Origin: Rhodocyclaceae bacterium
GTDB lineage: Bacteria; Pseudomonadota; Gammaproteobacteria; Burkholderiales; Rhodocyclaceae
Assembly (NCBI GenBank): GCA_023150275.1
Contig: JAKLLG010000004.1
Location: forward strand, 1-64,000
Length of the DNA: 64,000 nt
Direction of reading: 5' to 3'
Both the position numbers and the translations under genes were made by a program. Shown here in pieces: positions 55,168-64,000 of this stretch (its first letter is position 1; every line of letters starts with the position of its first letter). The notes under the pieces were generated by a model that saw nothing but the letters and a program-made list of their open reading frames with translations, searched no databases and was not told the DNA's origin.

Positions 55168-56182
55168 AAACTGTTTTCCCGAGCGAGCGGAACAGATCGG
55201 CAGCATGCAGGAAGCTCTCCGAATGACCGGCGAAGAGCAACCCGTCGGACTGCATCATCGGCGAAAAGCGGGAGAGAATCTTGTACTGCGTCGGCTTGTC
55301 GAAATAAATCATGACATTCCGGCAGAAGATCACATCGAGCGGTCCTTTTACCGGGTAGCTGGCATCGAGCAGGTTGACCTGCTGGAACTGGATCATGCGT
55401 CGCAGTTCTGGTCGCACCGCTGCGAACCCCTCCTGGCTTCCCGACCCCTTGAGAAAGAAACGCTTCAAGCGCTCGGGCGAGAGGCGCTCGACGCGATCCA
55501 GCGCATAGACGCCCTTGTCCGCCGTCGCAAGTACGTTGGTATCAAGATCGGTAGCAATGATCGACACAGGCGTGGTGAAACTGTTGAAGGCCTCGACGAC
55601 CGTCATCGCGATCGAATAGGGCTCTTCTCCGGTCGAGGCAGCACTACACCAGACGCGGATCGGGTTCCGACCCGAAAGCTTCTTGAGGTGCTCCGCGAAA
55701 ATCGGAAAATGGTGAGGTTCCCGGAAGAACGAAGTCAGGTTTGTCGTCAGCGAATTGACGAACCGCTCCCATTCATCCCCCCCACCTTTTTCCAGCATGT
55801 CGAGGTATTCGCCGAAGCTGCCCTTGTTGGTGGCGCGCAAACGGCGCGCGAGGCGCGAATAAACCATGTCCTGCTTGGCTGCCGAAAGCGATATCCCCGC
55901 ATGCTGGTAGATCATCGTGCGCACGCGCTCGAAATCGCTGGCGGTGAAGGCAAACTCGCGCGAACCACTCTCGCGTAACGGCAGGCCCGTCAGTGGCCGT
56001 GTCGACGCGGCTGCTGGTGGGGTCGCCGGCATTGCCGGACGCTGCAGGCCGCGTGCGGGCGGCAAGGAGGTTGCCGAGACCGGCCGGCCACCGGAACTGA
56101 TGCGCGACGGCGTCGAGGACGATGAAGACGTCGATGTCAGCGGTTTGGGCGGCGCCGGACGCTTGGGGTCGAATAGGGCCAT
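55142..56182 (-). CDS. cheR: Chemotaxis methyltransferase CheR
   Basis: 346 residues. After a disordered Ser/Pro-rich extension of about 75 residues comes the normal CheR: helical N-domain (VRTMIYQHAGISLSAAKQDM, RRLRATNKGSFGEYLDML), NLTSFFREPHHF, then the AdoMet-binding VWCSAASTGEEPYSIAM and IFCRNVMIYFDKPTQYKI. It methylates MCP glutamates using AdoMet. Confidence 0.95.
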   Translation of the reverse strand: MALFDPKRPAPPKPLTSTSSSSSTPSRISSGGRPVSATSLPPARGLQRPAMPATPPAAASTRPLTGLPLRESGSREFAFTASDFERVRTMIYQHAGISLSAAKQDMVYSRLARRLRATNKGSFGEYLDMLEKGGGDEWERFVNSLTTNLTSFFREPHHFPIFAEHLKKLSGRNPIRVWCSAASTGEEPYSIAMTVVEAFNSFTTPVSIIATDLDTNVLATADKGVYALDRVERLSPERLKRFFLKGSGSQEGFAAVRPELRRMIQFQQVNLLDASYPVKGPLDVIFCRNVMIYFDKPTQYKILSRFSPMMQSDGLLFAGHSESFLHAADLFRSLGKTVYELARRAR

Positions 56183-56208
56183 TCAGCCTTCCTTGGAATG
56201 GTGCATCA

Positions 56209-59061
56209 TCAGAACTCTTCCCACTCGTCGTCGAGCGACGCCGGCAATTTTGCAGGAAGCTTGCGCTCGTTTTTTGCGGCGACGAAGCGGCTGGCCGGCG
56301 CTTCGGAAAGCTCGCTGCGCGCGACGTCTGCTGCCTTTGCGGCTGAAACGCGTGCCGCACCGCCCTCCGACAGGCGAAATACCGAAACCGCGTCGCTCAA
56401 TGAGCGCGCCTGCTCCTCAAGGCTTTCCGCTGCAGCGGCGGCCTCCTCGACCAGTGCCGCGTTCTGCTGCGTCACCTCGTCCATCTGCGTGATCGCCAGA
56501 CCGACCTGCTCGATGCCGGAGCTCTGCTCGCGGCTGGCCTCGGCAATATCGGTCATGATCCCGGCCACCCGTGCGATCGAGGCGACAACTTCTTCCATGG
56601 TACGCCCGGCCTGATCGACGAGACGCGAGCCGTTCTCTACCTTATCGACCGAGTCCGAGATCAGTTCCTTGATCTCTTTTGCGGCCGCGGCGCTGCGCTG
56701 GGCAAGACTACGTACTTCGGTAGCGACCACCGCGAAGCCCCTTCCCTGCTCGCCCGCACGGGCCGCCTCGACCGCCGCATTCAGCGCCAGGATGTTGGTC
56801 TGGAAGGCAATGCCGTCGATCACGCCGATGATGTCGGCAATCTTCGACGAACTCTGGTGGATCGCCCCCATGGTCTGCACTACCTGCGCCACGACCGTGC
56901 CGCCTTTCTCCGCCACCTGCCGGGCATTGCCGGCCAGCTCGTTGGCGGTCCTCGCGTTGTCGGCGTTCTGCTTCACCGTGCCGGTGAGTTGCTCCATGCT
57001 GGAGGCAGTCTCTTCCAGACTGGAGGCCTGCTCCTCGGTGCGGCTCGACAAATCCTGGTTGCCGTGGGCAATTTCCTGGGCCGCCGTGTTGATGGCATCG
57101 GTTGCCTGCTTGATTTGCGTAACGATCTCGCGCAGCCGAGCGACGGTGAGGTTGGCATCGTCCTTCAACTGGCCAAAGGTACCGGCGTAATTTGCGTCGA
57201 TCGATTTGGTGAGATCGCCTTCGGCCATGGCCGAAAGCATTTTCACCACGTCGTCCAGTCCGCCCTGCGCGGTTTGCAACAAGCGGTTCAAGTCTTCGGC
57301 AAGGCGCAAGAAGAAGCCACTCTTGCCTTCCGCCGATACGCGCCGTGTGAAATCGCCGTTGGCAGCAGCACTGACAATCTCAGCCACCTCGCTCTCGACC
57401 GCCACTTCAGCGGTGCGATCCAGCCATTCCACCGCTGTACCCAGCCTTTCGCCGCGGGTATTGATGACTGGTGTCACGGTAAGTGCGAAGGTACGCCCGC
57501 CGACGAGAATCTGTGCCTTGTGCGTGCCTGCCAGGCGATCAAGAACGCCGCGCTGATGCGCCGGGTTCTTGTGGAAGATATCGATATTGCTGCCCAGCAA
57601 AGTCGCGGCACTGAACTGCGGCAAGTCCTTGCGCAGATCTGATTCGGCATCTGCAAACATCCTGCGAACGGCCTCGTTCATGTAGATGATGTTGTGTGCG
57701 TAATCGGCAATCATCACGTTGGTCGCCACATTGTCGAGACCGATCTTGATGCGCAGGTTCTCATCCGAAACGCGCTTCGCCTCGGCAACATTGAACCCCT
57801 GCTGAATCTGCATCGACTGCAGTTCCTGCAGGATCTTGCCAAGTTCATCGTTGCGGGAAATATCGACGTTGCGCGTGAAGTCGCCCGCCGCCAGTGCGCG
57901 GAACGTGGCCGCGATCTCGTCGAGCGGCGCGGTTACCGAGCGGATGATACGCATCGCGATGACGATGCCGGCAACGAGCGCAGCAGCCAGCAGCAGCAGC
58001 ACCCACATCCGCACCGACTGATAGGAAACCGCCGCGGCATCAAGCTGTGCCTTGCCGCGCTCGGCCTGATACCGGTTGATTTCATCGGCGCGTTTTGCCG
58101 CCTCGGCGTAGGTGGGATTGATCTTCTGCAAGAGCAAGGCATTGGCATCTTCAAAACGTCCTTCCGCCAATGCGGCGCGCGCCGGTTTCAAGCCCTCTTC
58201 GACATAACGTTTCCTCGCCTCGGTATAGCCTGCGGCAAGGACTTTGTGATCATCGGAACGGACCGCCTGCTGGTAGCGGCTCCATTTTTCAGTGATCTCG
58301 GCCATGTTCTTGTCGATAGTGTCGAGGTGAACAGTTAGCGGATGATCGTGGAGCTTGGCATAGGCGCCCCCCGGATCATGCTGCAATCCAAGCAATACCT
58401 GGGCGCGATTGTCGGCCATCAGTTTTCCAATGGTCGCGAGCGCCTGCACCGGCTCGAAGCGATCGGCATAAAGTTTCTCGACCTGCTCTTGCGTTTCGCC
58501 AATTCCCTTGAGTCCGAGGCCGGCCACGATCGCCACGGCCGCCAGCATGACCGAGAAACCGATCGTCATGCGCGACTTGAGCGAAAGATTGGCCGCCACG
58601 CCCTCACTACCTTTCGCCACCTTGCCATGGCGAATCGAGGCGCCGCCGGTCTTTTTTTCACGGAACAGCCGGTAAGCTTCCTCACAGGCGGCAATCGCCT
58701 CGCGCGACGCCTTCCTCCGCACGGACATGTAGCCGACAACCTGCCCGCCTTCGCGGATCGGCGTCGCCGTCGCCAGCACCCAGTAGTAGTCGCCATTCTT
58801 GCAGCGGTTTTTCACGTAGCCGGTCCACGGGCGCCCCGCCTTGAGATCGCGCCAGAAATCCTCGAAGGCCTCGATCGGCATGTCCGGGTGACGGACGATG
58901 TTATGCGAAGCGCCAATCAGTTCGGCTTCGGTGAAGCCGCTGATATCGAGAAAATCCTTGTTGATGTAGGTGATCTGCCCCTTGAGATCGGTCTTCGAGA
59001 CGATCAGCGTCTCGTCGGTCAGCGGAACTTCGACGTTGGTCACCGGCATGTTGATTTTCAT
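56209..59061 (-). CDS. Aer-like PAS methyl-accepting chemotaxis protein
   Basis: 950 residues. N-terminal PAS (about 15-115) with the Aer-type FAD-pocket block [17 protein letters not shown], membrane helix about 165-186, periplasmic helical domain to about 350, second membrane helix about 350-372, HAMP, a second PAS (about 437-555), HAMP and the signalling domain ([20 protein letters not shown]). The last residues DDEWEEF fit a CheR/CheB docking pentapeptide. Likely redox or energy taxis sensor (inference from PAS similarity). It is 67 bases from the neighbouring MCP. Confidence 0.9.
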   Translation of the reverse strand: MKINMPVTNVEVPLTDETLIVSKTDLKGQITYINKDFLDISGFTEAELIGASHNIVRHPDMPIEAFEDFWRDLKAGRPWTGYVKNRCKNGDYYWVLATATPIREGGQVVGYMSVRRKASREAIAACEEAYRLFREKKTGGASIRHGKVAKGSEGVAANLSLKSRMTIGFSVMLAAVAIVAGLGLKGIGETQEQVEKLYADRFEPVQALATIGKLMADNRAQVLLGLQHDPGGAYAKLHDHPLTVHLDTIDKNMAEITEKWSRYQQAVRSDDHKVLAAGYTEARKRYVEEGLKPARAALAEGRFEDANALLLQKINPTYAEAAKRADEINRYQAERGKAQLDAAAVSYQSVRMWVLLLLAAALVAGIVIAMRIIRSVTAPLDEIAATFRALAAGDFTRNVDISRNDELGKILQELQSMQIQQGFNVAEAKRVSDENLRIKIGLDNVATNVMIADYAHNIIYMNEAVRRMFADAESDLRKDLPQFSAATLLGSNIDIFHKNPAHQRGVLDRLAGTHKAQILVGGRTFALTVTPVINTRGERLGTAVEWLDRTAEVAVESEVAEIVSAAANGDFTRRVSAEGKSGFFLRLAEDLNRLLQTAQGGLDDVVKMLSAMAEGDLTKSIDANYAGTFGQLKDDANLTVARLREIVTQIKQATDAINTAAQEIAHGNQDLSSRTEEQASSLEETASSMEQLTGTVKQNADNARTANELAGNARQVAEKGGTVVAQVVQTMGAIHQSSSKIADIIGVIDGIAFQTNILALNAAVEAARAGEQGRGFAVVATEVRSLAQRSAAAAKEIKELISDSVDKVENGSRLVDQAGRTMEEVVASIARVAGIMTDIAEASREQSSGIEQVGLAITQMDEVTQQNAALVEEAAAAAESLEEQARSLSDAVSVFRLSEGGAARVSAAKAADVARSELSEAPASRFVAAKNERKLPAKLPASLDDEWEEF
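56732..56904. repeat. Near-identical MCP signalling-domain segment, copy 1
   Basis: 173 bases matching 59714-59886 with one mismatch (56848). It codes for the highly conserved hairpin tip. Flanking sequence diverges at synonymous sites, so the block looks homogenised by gene conversion. Confidence 0.9.
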
Positions 59062-59127
59062 CGTTCTATCTCCGTGTCTGGCTTCGTGGCAACGGAATGA
59101 GCCTCAGACGGGGCGGCGACGCCCCCG

Positions 59128-61953
59128 TCAGAACTCCTCCCACTCGTCTTCATCACCGCTCGACGAGGTACGCAGCGTTTCAGTTGAGGACTTGCGCAGC
59201 GGTGGTTCGAAGCGCACAGGTTCGCGATGCGGCAACGCGGCTCGTTGGGCACGCCGGGGATGCGCCGTTTCCCGAACGTTTCGTACGTCGGCTTGCGACG
59301 GATGTGCAACGGTGACGTGCGGTGCGTGCGGTGCGTGCGAACTCCCTGCCGCCAGCTGGAACACCGATACCGCCTGCTGCAACGTTCGCGCCTGTTCTTC
59401 AAGGCTCTCGGCAGCGGCAGCGGCCTCCTCGACCAGCGCCGCGTTCTGCTGCGTCACCTCGTCCATCTGCGTAATCGCCAGACCAACCTGCTCGATGCCG
59501 GAACTCTGCTCGCGGCTGGCCTCGGCAATGTTCGACATGATTCCGGCAACGCGCGCAATCGATGCCACCACTTCCTCCATCGTCCGGCCTGCCTGATCGA
59601 CCAACTTGCTGCCACTCTGCACCTTGCTGACCGAATCGGAAATCAGCCCCTTGATTTCCTTGGCCGCCGCGGCGCTGCGCTGGGCAAGGCTGCGTACTTC
59701 CGTGGCAACCACGGCGAAGCCCCTTCCCTGCTCGCCCGCACGGGCCGCCTCGACCGCCGCATTCAGCGCCAGGATGTTGGTCTGGAAGGCAATGCCGTCG
59801 ATCACGCCGATGATGTCGGCAATCTTCGATGAACTCTGGTGGATCGCCCCCATGGTCTGCACTACCTGCGCCACGACCGTGCCGCCCTTCTCCGCCACTT
59901 GGCGGGCATTGCTGGCCAGTTCGTTCGCCGTCCGGGCGTTGTCCGCGTTCTGCTTCACCGTGCCGGTGAGCTGTTCCATGCTGGAGGCGGTCTCCTCCAG
60001 ACTGGAGGCCTGCTGCTCGGTACGCGCGGAAAGATCCTGGTTGCCGTGGGCGATTTCATTGGCGGCGGTGTTGATCGAATCGGTCGCTTCCTTGATCGAG
60101 GTAACAATCTCGCGCAGGTTATCGACCGTGGCATTGGCATCGTCCTTCACCTTGCCGAGCAGCCCCTGGTAGTCGGTTTCGATCTTTTCCCGCAGGTCGC
60201 CGCCCGACAGCCGTGCCAACAGGCGGGCAACGTCATCCAGCGCCCGGCTGTTCGCCTCCAGCAGATTATTGATGCCTTCGCCAATCTGCCGGAAGAAGCC
60301 GCTCAGCTGCACGGTATCGAGACGTTTCGCGAAATCGCCCGCGGCAGCGGCGGCAATCACTTCCGCGATCTGCCGCTCGACATCGACCTCGGCGGTACGA
60401 TCGCGCCACTCAACGACGGTTCCGATCCGCTCGCCGGCCGGAGTCACGATCGGATTGGCGGCAAGCGCAAAGATGCGCCCCCCCAGCGTCAACTCGGTTG
60501 AGTGCATCGATCTCAGGGCCGCGAGCAAGGAGCGCTGGTGCGCCGGGTTACGGTGATAGCTGTCAAAGTTCGATCCGGGGACAGCGTCGGCGCGGAAGCT
60601 TGGCAACTGCTTGCGGATATCCGCCTCGGCGTTCCTCAGCATCGCGAGGACGGCCTGGTTGCAGTAGATGATATTGCCGTCCGGATCGGCGACCATGACA
60701 TTGGTGGAGCAGCCATCAAGCGCGTTACGGATGCGCAGATTCTCGCGGGCGACGCGCTGCTCCGTTTCGATGCGATCCTTAAGTTGCTGCTGCATGCCGT
60801 TCAGTTCGTGCCCGATATCAGCGAACTCGTCCGCGCTCTCTATCGCCACTGCGCGCGAAAAATCACCGGCGGCGACGCGGCGCGCGCCATCACCGATTTC
60901 CGCAATCGTGCTGATCATGGCGCGGCGGAATGAGAGAAAAAGATAGGCAACGACGAGCAGGGCCATACCGACAGCAGATGCCGAAATCACCTGCTCACGC
61001 TGCAGCCGGTCGACGCGCGCACCAACCAGACGTACGAACTCCGTGCGCGCGGCATCATTAACCACGTACGCCGCGTCAATTGCCGCACTCGCAACCGAGA
61101 GCATGCTTTCCGGCGCAGCATCCGGCGCTTCCGAATCAATTACCTCGGTGCGCACCTTGGCAAGGTAAGTCGAAAACGCGTCCTTGAGCGCCTTGCGCGG
61201 TGCCGAAAGCACTTTCTGGGTATCCGGAGCCGCCTTTTCAACCTTGTCGAGACCGCTGTCGATATCGGTCATGTCGCGCTCAATCAGGCGCAGCAGAACA
61301 GCGAGATCGCTCCGTCGCTCCGGGCTGATGCTGCGGGATTGCAGGGCCAGCACCGACGCGGCGCGCATCTGCCCCGCCGATTCCGTGGCGCGGACGATCT
61401 TGGTGGCGAAGGCATCGATCAGATAATAGGTATCGATATCCGGATCGAGCGTCATGTTCGAGCGATCCGCAGTCAGGATGATGAAATCCTGCGCCGCAAC
61501 GATCACCTCGGTGTGCGCACGAAAACTCTCGGGCGGAGACAGGGAGTCGGCCGATGCGGCGAGTGCCTGCCAGTCCGTCTTGAGCTTGCGCCACACGTCG
61601 CTGGTGCCGAGCTTGCCGCCAAGGGCAGCGTCCACCTTGTCCTGCTCGACGATCGCGGTGTTGATCTTGTCGCGAAAACCACCCAGTTTGGCCTTTGCCT
61701 CGGCATTTCCGGCCAGGGCCAGTTGCGAGACACCGCGATGCAACTGCATCGTCTGGATCATCGCGCGCAGCGGCGTGATCTGGCGCACCCCTTCCAGTTC
61801 AAGTTGCGAGAACTCGATCTGCGCGCTCAGGTTGCGCTCATATGCGACCAGAAGATAGGCAACCGGAATCAGAAAGACGACTGCGATAAGCAGCATTTTC
61901 TGCGGCATCTTCATCGTTCCGAGCAGGCGGATTCCGGGATTGAGGATCGACAT
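59128..61953 (-). CDS. Methyl-accepting chemotaxis protein with internal PAS domain
   Basis: 941 residues. Membrane helices at about 20-38 and 317-338 enclose a large helical periplasmic sensor; then HAMP (about 340-395), PAS (about 410-525, [20 protein letters not shown]), a second HAMP-like stretch and the signalling domain ([20 protein letters not shown]). The C-terminus DEDEWEEF offers a CheR/CheB docking pentapeptide. It lacks the N-terminal PAS of its neighbour but is otherwise a close paralogue. Confidence 0.92.
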   Translation of the reverse strand: MSILNPGIRLLGTMKMPQKMLLIAVVFLIPVAYLLVAYERNLSAQIEFSQLELEGVRQITPLRAMIQTMQLHRGVSQLALAGNAEAKAKLGGFRDKINTAIVEQDKVDAALGGKLGTSDVWRKLKTDWQALAASADSLSPPESFRAHTEVIVAAQDFIILTADRSNMTLDPDIDTYYLIDAFATKIVRATESAGQMRAASVLALQSRSISPERRSDLAVLLRLIERDMTDIDSGLDKVEKAAPDTQKVLSAPRKALKDAFSTYLAKVRTEVIDSEAPDAAPESMLSVASAAIDAAYVVNDAARTEFVRLVGARVDRLQREQVISASAVGMALLVVAYLFLSFRRAMISTIAEIGDGARRVAAGDFSRAVAIESADEFADIGHELNGMQQQLKDRIETEQRVARENLRIRNALDGCSTNVMVADPDGNIIYCNQAVLAMLRNAEADIRKQLPSFRADAVPGSNFDSYHRNPAHQRSLLAALRSMHSTELTLGGRIFALAANPIVTPAGERIGTVVEWRDRTAEVDVERQIAEVIAAAAAGDFAKRLDTVQLSGFFRQIGEGINNLLEANSRALDDVARLLARLSGGDLREKIETDYQGLLGKVKDDANATVDNLREIVTSIKEATDSINTAANEIAHGNQDLSARTEQQASSLEETASSMEQLTGTVKQNADNARTANELASNARQVAEKGGTVVAQVVQTMGAIHQSSSKIADIIGVIDGIAFQTNILALNAAVEAARAGEQGRGFAVVATEVRSLAQRSAAAAKEIKGLISDSVSKVQSGSKLVDQAGRTMEEVVASIARVAGIMSNIAEASREQSSGIEQVGLAITQMDEVTQQNAALVEEAAAAAESLEEQARTLQQAVSVFQLAAGSSHAPHAPHVTVAHPSQADVRNVRETAHPRRAQRAALPHREPVRFEPPLRKSSTETLRTSSSGDEDEWEEF
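59714..59886. repeat. Near-identical MCP signalling-domain segment, copy 2
   Basis: Partner of 56732-56904, 172 of 173 bases identical, same strand, about 3 kb apart. Confidence 0.9.
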
Positions 61954-61988
61954 CGTTCTGTCCCTGTGACTTGTGTTGTTCGCGCCGG

Positions 61989-62489
61989 TCAGCTGGCCGC
62001 CGCTTCGTCGAGCAGCTCCATGTCGCGGCTGGTCATCAGCCGTTCGATGTCGGTCACGATCAGCATGCGTTTCTCGATGCTGGCGAGCCCCTGGATGTAC
62101 TTTGTGTCAAAGCTCGCCGAGAAATCCGGTGCTGGGCGAATCTGACTGCGCGTCAGCATGGTCACGTCGGAGACACTGTCGACCACGATCCCGATCACGC
62201 GCTGGGCAACATTAAGAATGATCACGACGGTGAAGGGTGTGTACTCGACTGTGCCCAGCCCGAACTTGATGCGTAGATCGACGATCGGCACGATGATCCC
62301 GCGCAGGTTGATCACCCCCTTGATGAACGGGGGCGCGTAGGCGATCGTCGTCGGGGGCTCGTAGCCTCGAATCTCCTGCACCTTGAGGATGTCGATCGCG
62401 TATTCCTCGTCACCAAGGCGGAAGGTCAGGTACTCGCAGGCGGCCTGCTCCTCTTCGACCGTTGCGTTTTGCGGGCTTGCCGTTTCCAT
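61989..62489 (-). CDS. cheW: Chemotaxis coupling protein CheW
   Basis: 166 residues. CheW fold with [40 protein letters not shown] and [20 protein letters not shown]. It bridges receptors and the CheA encoded 15 bases upstream. A short acidic N-terminus (VEEEQAAC) precedes the domain. Confidence 0.96.
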   Translation of the reverse strand: METASPQNATVEEEQAACEYLTFRLGDEEYAIDILKVQEIRGYEPPTTIAYAPPFIKGVINLRGIIVPIVDLRIKFGLGTVEYTPFTVVIILNVAQRVIGIVVDSVSDVTMLTRSQIRPAPDFSASFDTKYIQGLASIEKRMLIVTDIERLMTSRDMELLDEAAAS

Positions 62490-62504
62490 GCTTCGCTCTC
62501 CTGG

Positions 62505-64000
62505 CTAGATGGCCTGCGCGGTCGCGGCAACCGCGATCGCCTGTTGCGCCGTGCGTGCCGATTCGATTACCGCCGAAACGTCGAGAATGAGGGCCACACG
62601 GCCATCTCCCATGATCGTGGCACCGGATATTCCGGACACTCGGCGGTAGTTCTGTTCCAGACTCTTGATCACAACCTGATGCTGACCGACCAGTGCATCG
62701 ACGAACAGCGCCGCCTTGGCGCCATCGGCATCGATGACGATCAGGATGCCCTTGCTGAAGTCGGTTTCAGCCCCCGGAATGCTGAACAGTTCGTGCAGGG
62801 ACACGACCGGCAGGTATTCGCCGCGCACCTGGATGACGCGCGCCTGGTTCGAAAGCGTTCGGATATCGCCGGGTTCCGCCTGCAAGGACTCGATGACGTA
62901 GGAGAGCGGCAGGATATAGATATGCTCGCCTACCGCAATCGACATGCCGTCAAGAATCGCCAACGTCAGCGGCAAGCGTACCGTCATCCGCGTACCGATG
63001 CCCTGCATGCTCTCAATTTCGATGCGCCCACCCATCGACTGGATGTTGCGACGCACGACATCCATGCCGACACCGCGACCGGACACATCGGTGACGACTT
63101 CCGCGGTCGAGAAGCCAGCCTCGAAAATCAGGCCCCAGACATCTCCATCACTCATCTGGTCTGACACCTGGAAGCCGCGCTCGCGCGCCTTGGCGAGGAT
63201 ACGCTGGCGATTCAAGCCGGCGCCATCGTCGCCGACCTCGATGACGATATTGCCCCCCTGATGCGCCGCTTTCAGCGTGATCGTGCCACTGGCCGGCTTG
63301 CCGGCAGCAATGCGCTGCTCCGGCAACTCGATGCCGTGGTCGAGGCTGTTGCGGATCAGGTGGGTCAGCGGATCGGCAATGCGTTCGATCAGACCCTTGT
63401 CGAGCTCGGTACTCTCGCCGCTCATTTTCAGTTCGACCTGCTTGCCGAGCTTCGACGAGAGATCGCGGACGACGCGCGGGAAGCGCGAAAAAACGAAGGA
63501 GATCGGCATCATGCGGATAGACATCACCGCTTCCTGCAATCCGCGCGTATTGCGTTCCAGCTGCGCGAGGCCATTACTGAGCGCCTCCGGCGCAGCATCG
63601 CCCATCTGCGTGGCACACTGCAGCAGCATCGCCTGTGTGATCACCAGTTCGCCGACAAGATTGATCAACTGATCGGCGCGCTCGACGCTGACGCGGATCG
63701 AGGCCGCCTCCCCCGCCACCGCCGCCGGCTTGGCCCTGGTTTCGCGTGGCGTAGGCGCCGCTGTGGCAGTCGTGGGCACCACCGTGGGCGGCGCAGCATC
63801 GGCAGAGGGAGCGGGAGCGGTGGCTTCGACGACAGGCGCCGGCACCGGCTCGAAGAAACCAAAACCGTCGCCTTCTTCGGCCACCGAGCCCGCATTCGCT
63901 GGGGCTTCCGGCGTGGATGCTTCGACGGGTTCGAAAAAGCCATAGCCATCGCCCTGCTCTCCAATGAGCACTGGCTGGCTGGCCCCGATGCCAGCGGATG
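62505..64000 (-). CDS. cheA: Chemotaxis histidine kinase CheA (second, 5' end outside the window)
   Basis: About 498 codons, open to the window edge; the phospho-His domain lies outside. Visible: a linker with a repeated peptide GDG(Y/F)GFFEPV (two copies near the edge), Pro/Ala-rich stretch, dimerisation helices (VERADQLINLVGELVITQAM), kinase core with RNSLDHG, GDDGAGLN and GRGVGMDVVRRNI, and a CheW-like domain. It heads cheA-cheW-mcp-mcp-cheR-cheD-cheB. The GTG at 63971 is not needed as a start because the frame continues upstream. Confidence 0.94.
   Translation of the reverse strand, partial: SAGIGASQPVLIGEQGDGYGFFEPVEASTPEAPANAGSVAEEGDGFGFFEPVPAPVVEATAPAPSADAAPPTVVPTTATAAPTPRETRAKPAAVAGEAASIRVSVERADQLINLVGELVITQAMLLQCATQMGDAAPEALSNGLAQLERNTRGLQEAVMSIRMMPISFVFSRFPRVVRDLSSKLGKQVELKMSGESTELDKGLIERIADPLTHLIRNSLDHGIELPEQRIAAGKPASGTITLKAAHQGGNIVIEVGDDGAGLNRQRILAKARERGFQVSDQMSDGDVWGLIFEAGFSTAEVVTDVSGRGVGMDVVRRNIQSMGGRIEIESMQGIGTRMTVRLPLTLAILDGMSIAVGEHIYILPLSYVIESLQAEPGDIRTLSNQARVIQVRGEYLPVVSLHELFSIPGAETDFSKGILIVIDADGAKAALFVDALVGQHQVVIKSLEQNYRRVSGISGATIMGDGRVALILDVSAVIESARTAQQAIAVAATAQAI

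Noticed and set aside
59107-59129. GACGGGG/CCCCGTC hairpin at the end of the second MCP gene as a terminator
   Set aside because: It overlaps the stop codon, has no T-run, and the next gene continues on the same strand.

Overview
The window is one almost uninterrupted flagellum and chemotaxis island. It has about 60 protein genes, most overlapping or only a few bases apart, no gene-free stretch over 300 bases, and no RNA gene, insertion sequence or CRISPR array that I can see. The DNA is roughly 60% G+C. The gene content points to a Gram-negative betaproteobacterium with a polar flagellum, plausibly Rhodocyclales-like; that placement is inference. The supporting features are flgI/flgH ring genes, flhF/flhG, fleS/fleR, motC/motD-type stators, fliA/flgM, no flhDC, and a cheZ next to two cheA genes.

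Layout. 1-5208 (minus): a partial TPR protein, then a 1454-residue protein made of two complete TPR + GT41 (SPINDLY/OGT-type glycosyltransferase) units in tandem. 5484-8744 (plus): a very short flagellin, flaG, fliD, fliS and a fliT-like gene. 8747-11117 (plus): a FliK-like gene, a stand-alone FlhB C-terminal-domain gene and a ycgR-type PilZ brake. 11185-14087 (minus): fleS-fleR-fliE, turned round relative to fliF. 14182-25068 (plus): fliFGHIJ and fliKLMNOPQR. 25065-36107 (minus): flgBCDEFGHIJKL plus a small lipoprotein gene at the distal end. 36368-37985 (plus): flgA, flgM, flgN. 37969-45819 (minus): flhB, flhA, flhF, flhG, fliA, motC, motD. 45997-64000 (minus): chemotaxis genes: a partial cheA, cheW, two large MCPs, cheR, cheD, cheB, a lone STAS protein, a third MCP, two cheV, cheY, cheZ and a second cheA.

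Regulation can be read from the promoters. Good sigma-54 boxes (TGGCACG-N4-TTGC type) precede fliE, fliK and flgB, and a weaker one precedes flhB. Sigma-28 boxes (TCAAGTTT-N11-GCCGATAA type) precede flgM, flgK and the STAS gene, with a weaker one before cheV. This is the usual polar hierarchy: sigma-54 with FleSR drives basal body and hook, then FliA, held by FlgM until the hook is complete, drives late genes. The master activator FleQ is not in the window.

The most unusual part is the left edge: a fused double GT41 glycosyltransferase with a third, partly identical copy translationally coupled to it, divergent from a stripped-down flagellin. It looks like a duplicating flagellin O-glycosylation locus. 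Other noteworthy points are the FliK-like/FlhB-C pair, an MCP whose sensor domain lies after the signalling domain, a lone anti-anti-sigma-like protein behind its own sigma-28 promoter, and CheZ with a duplicated N-terminal peptide motif.
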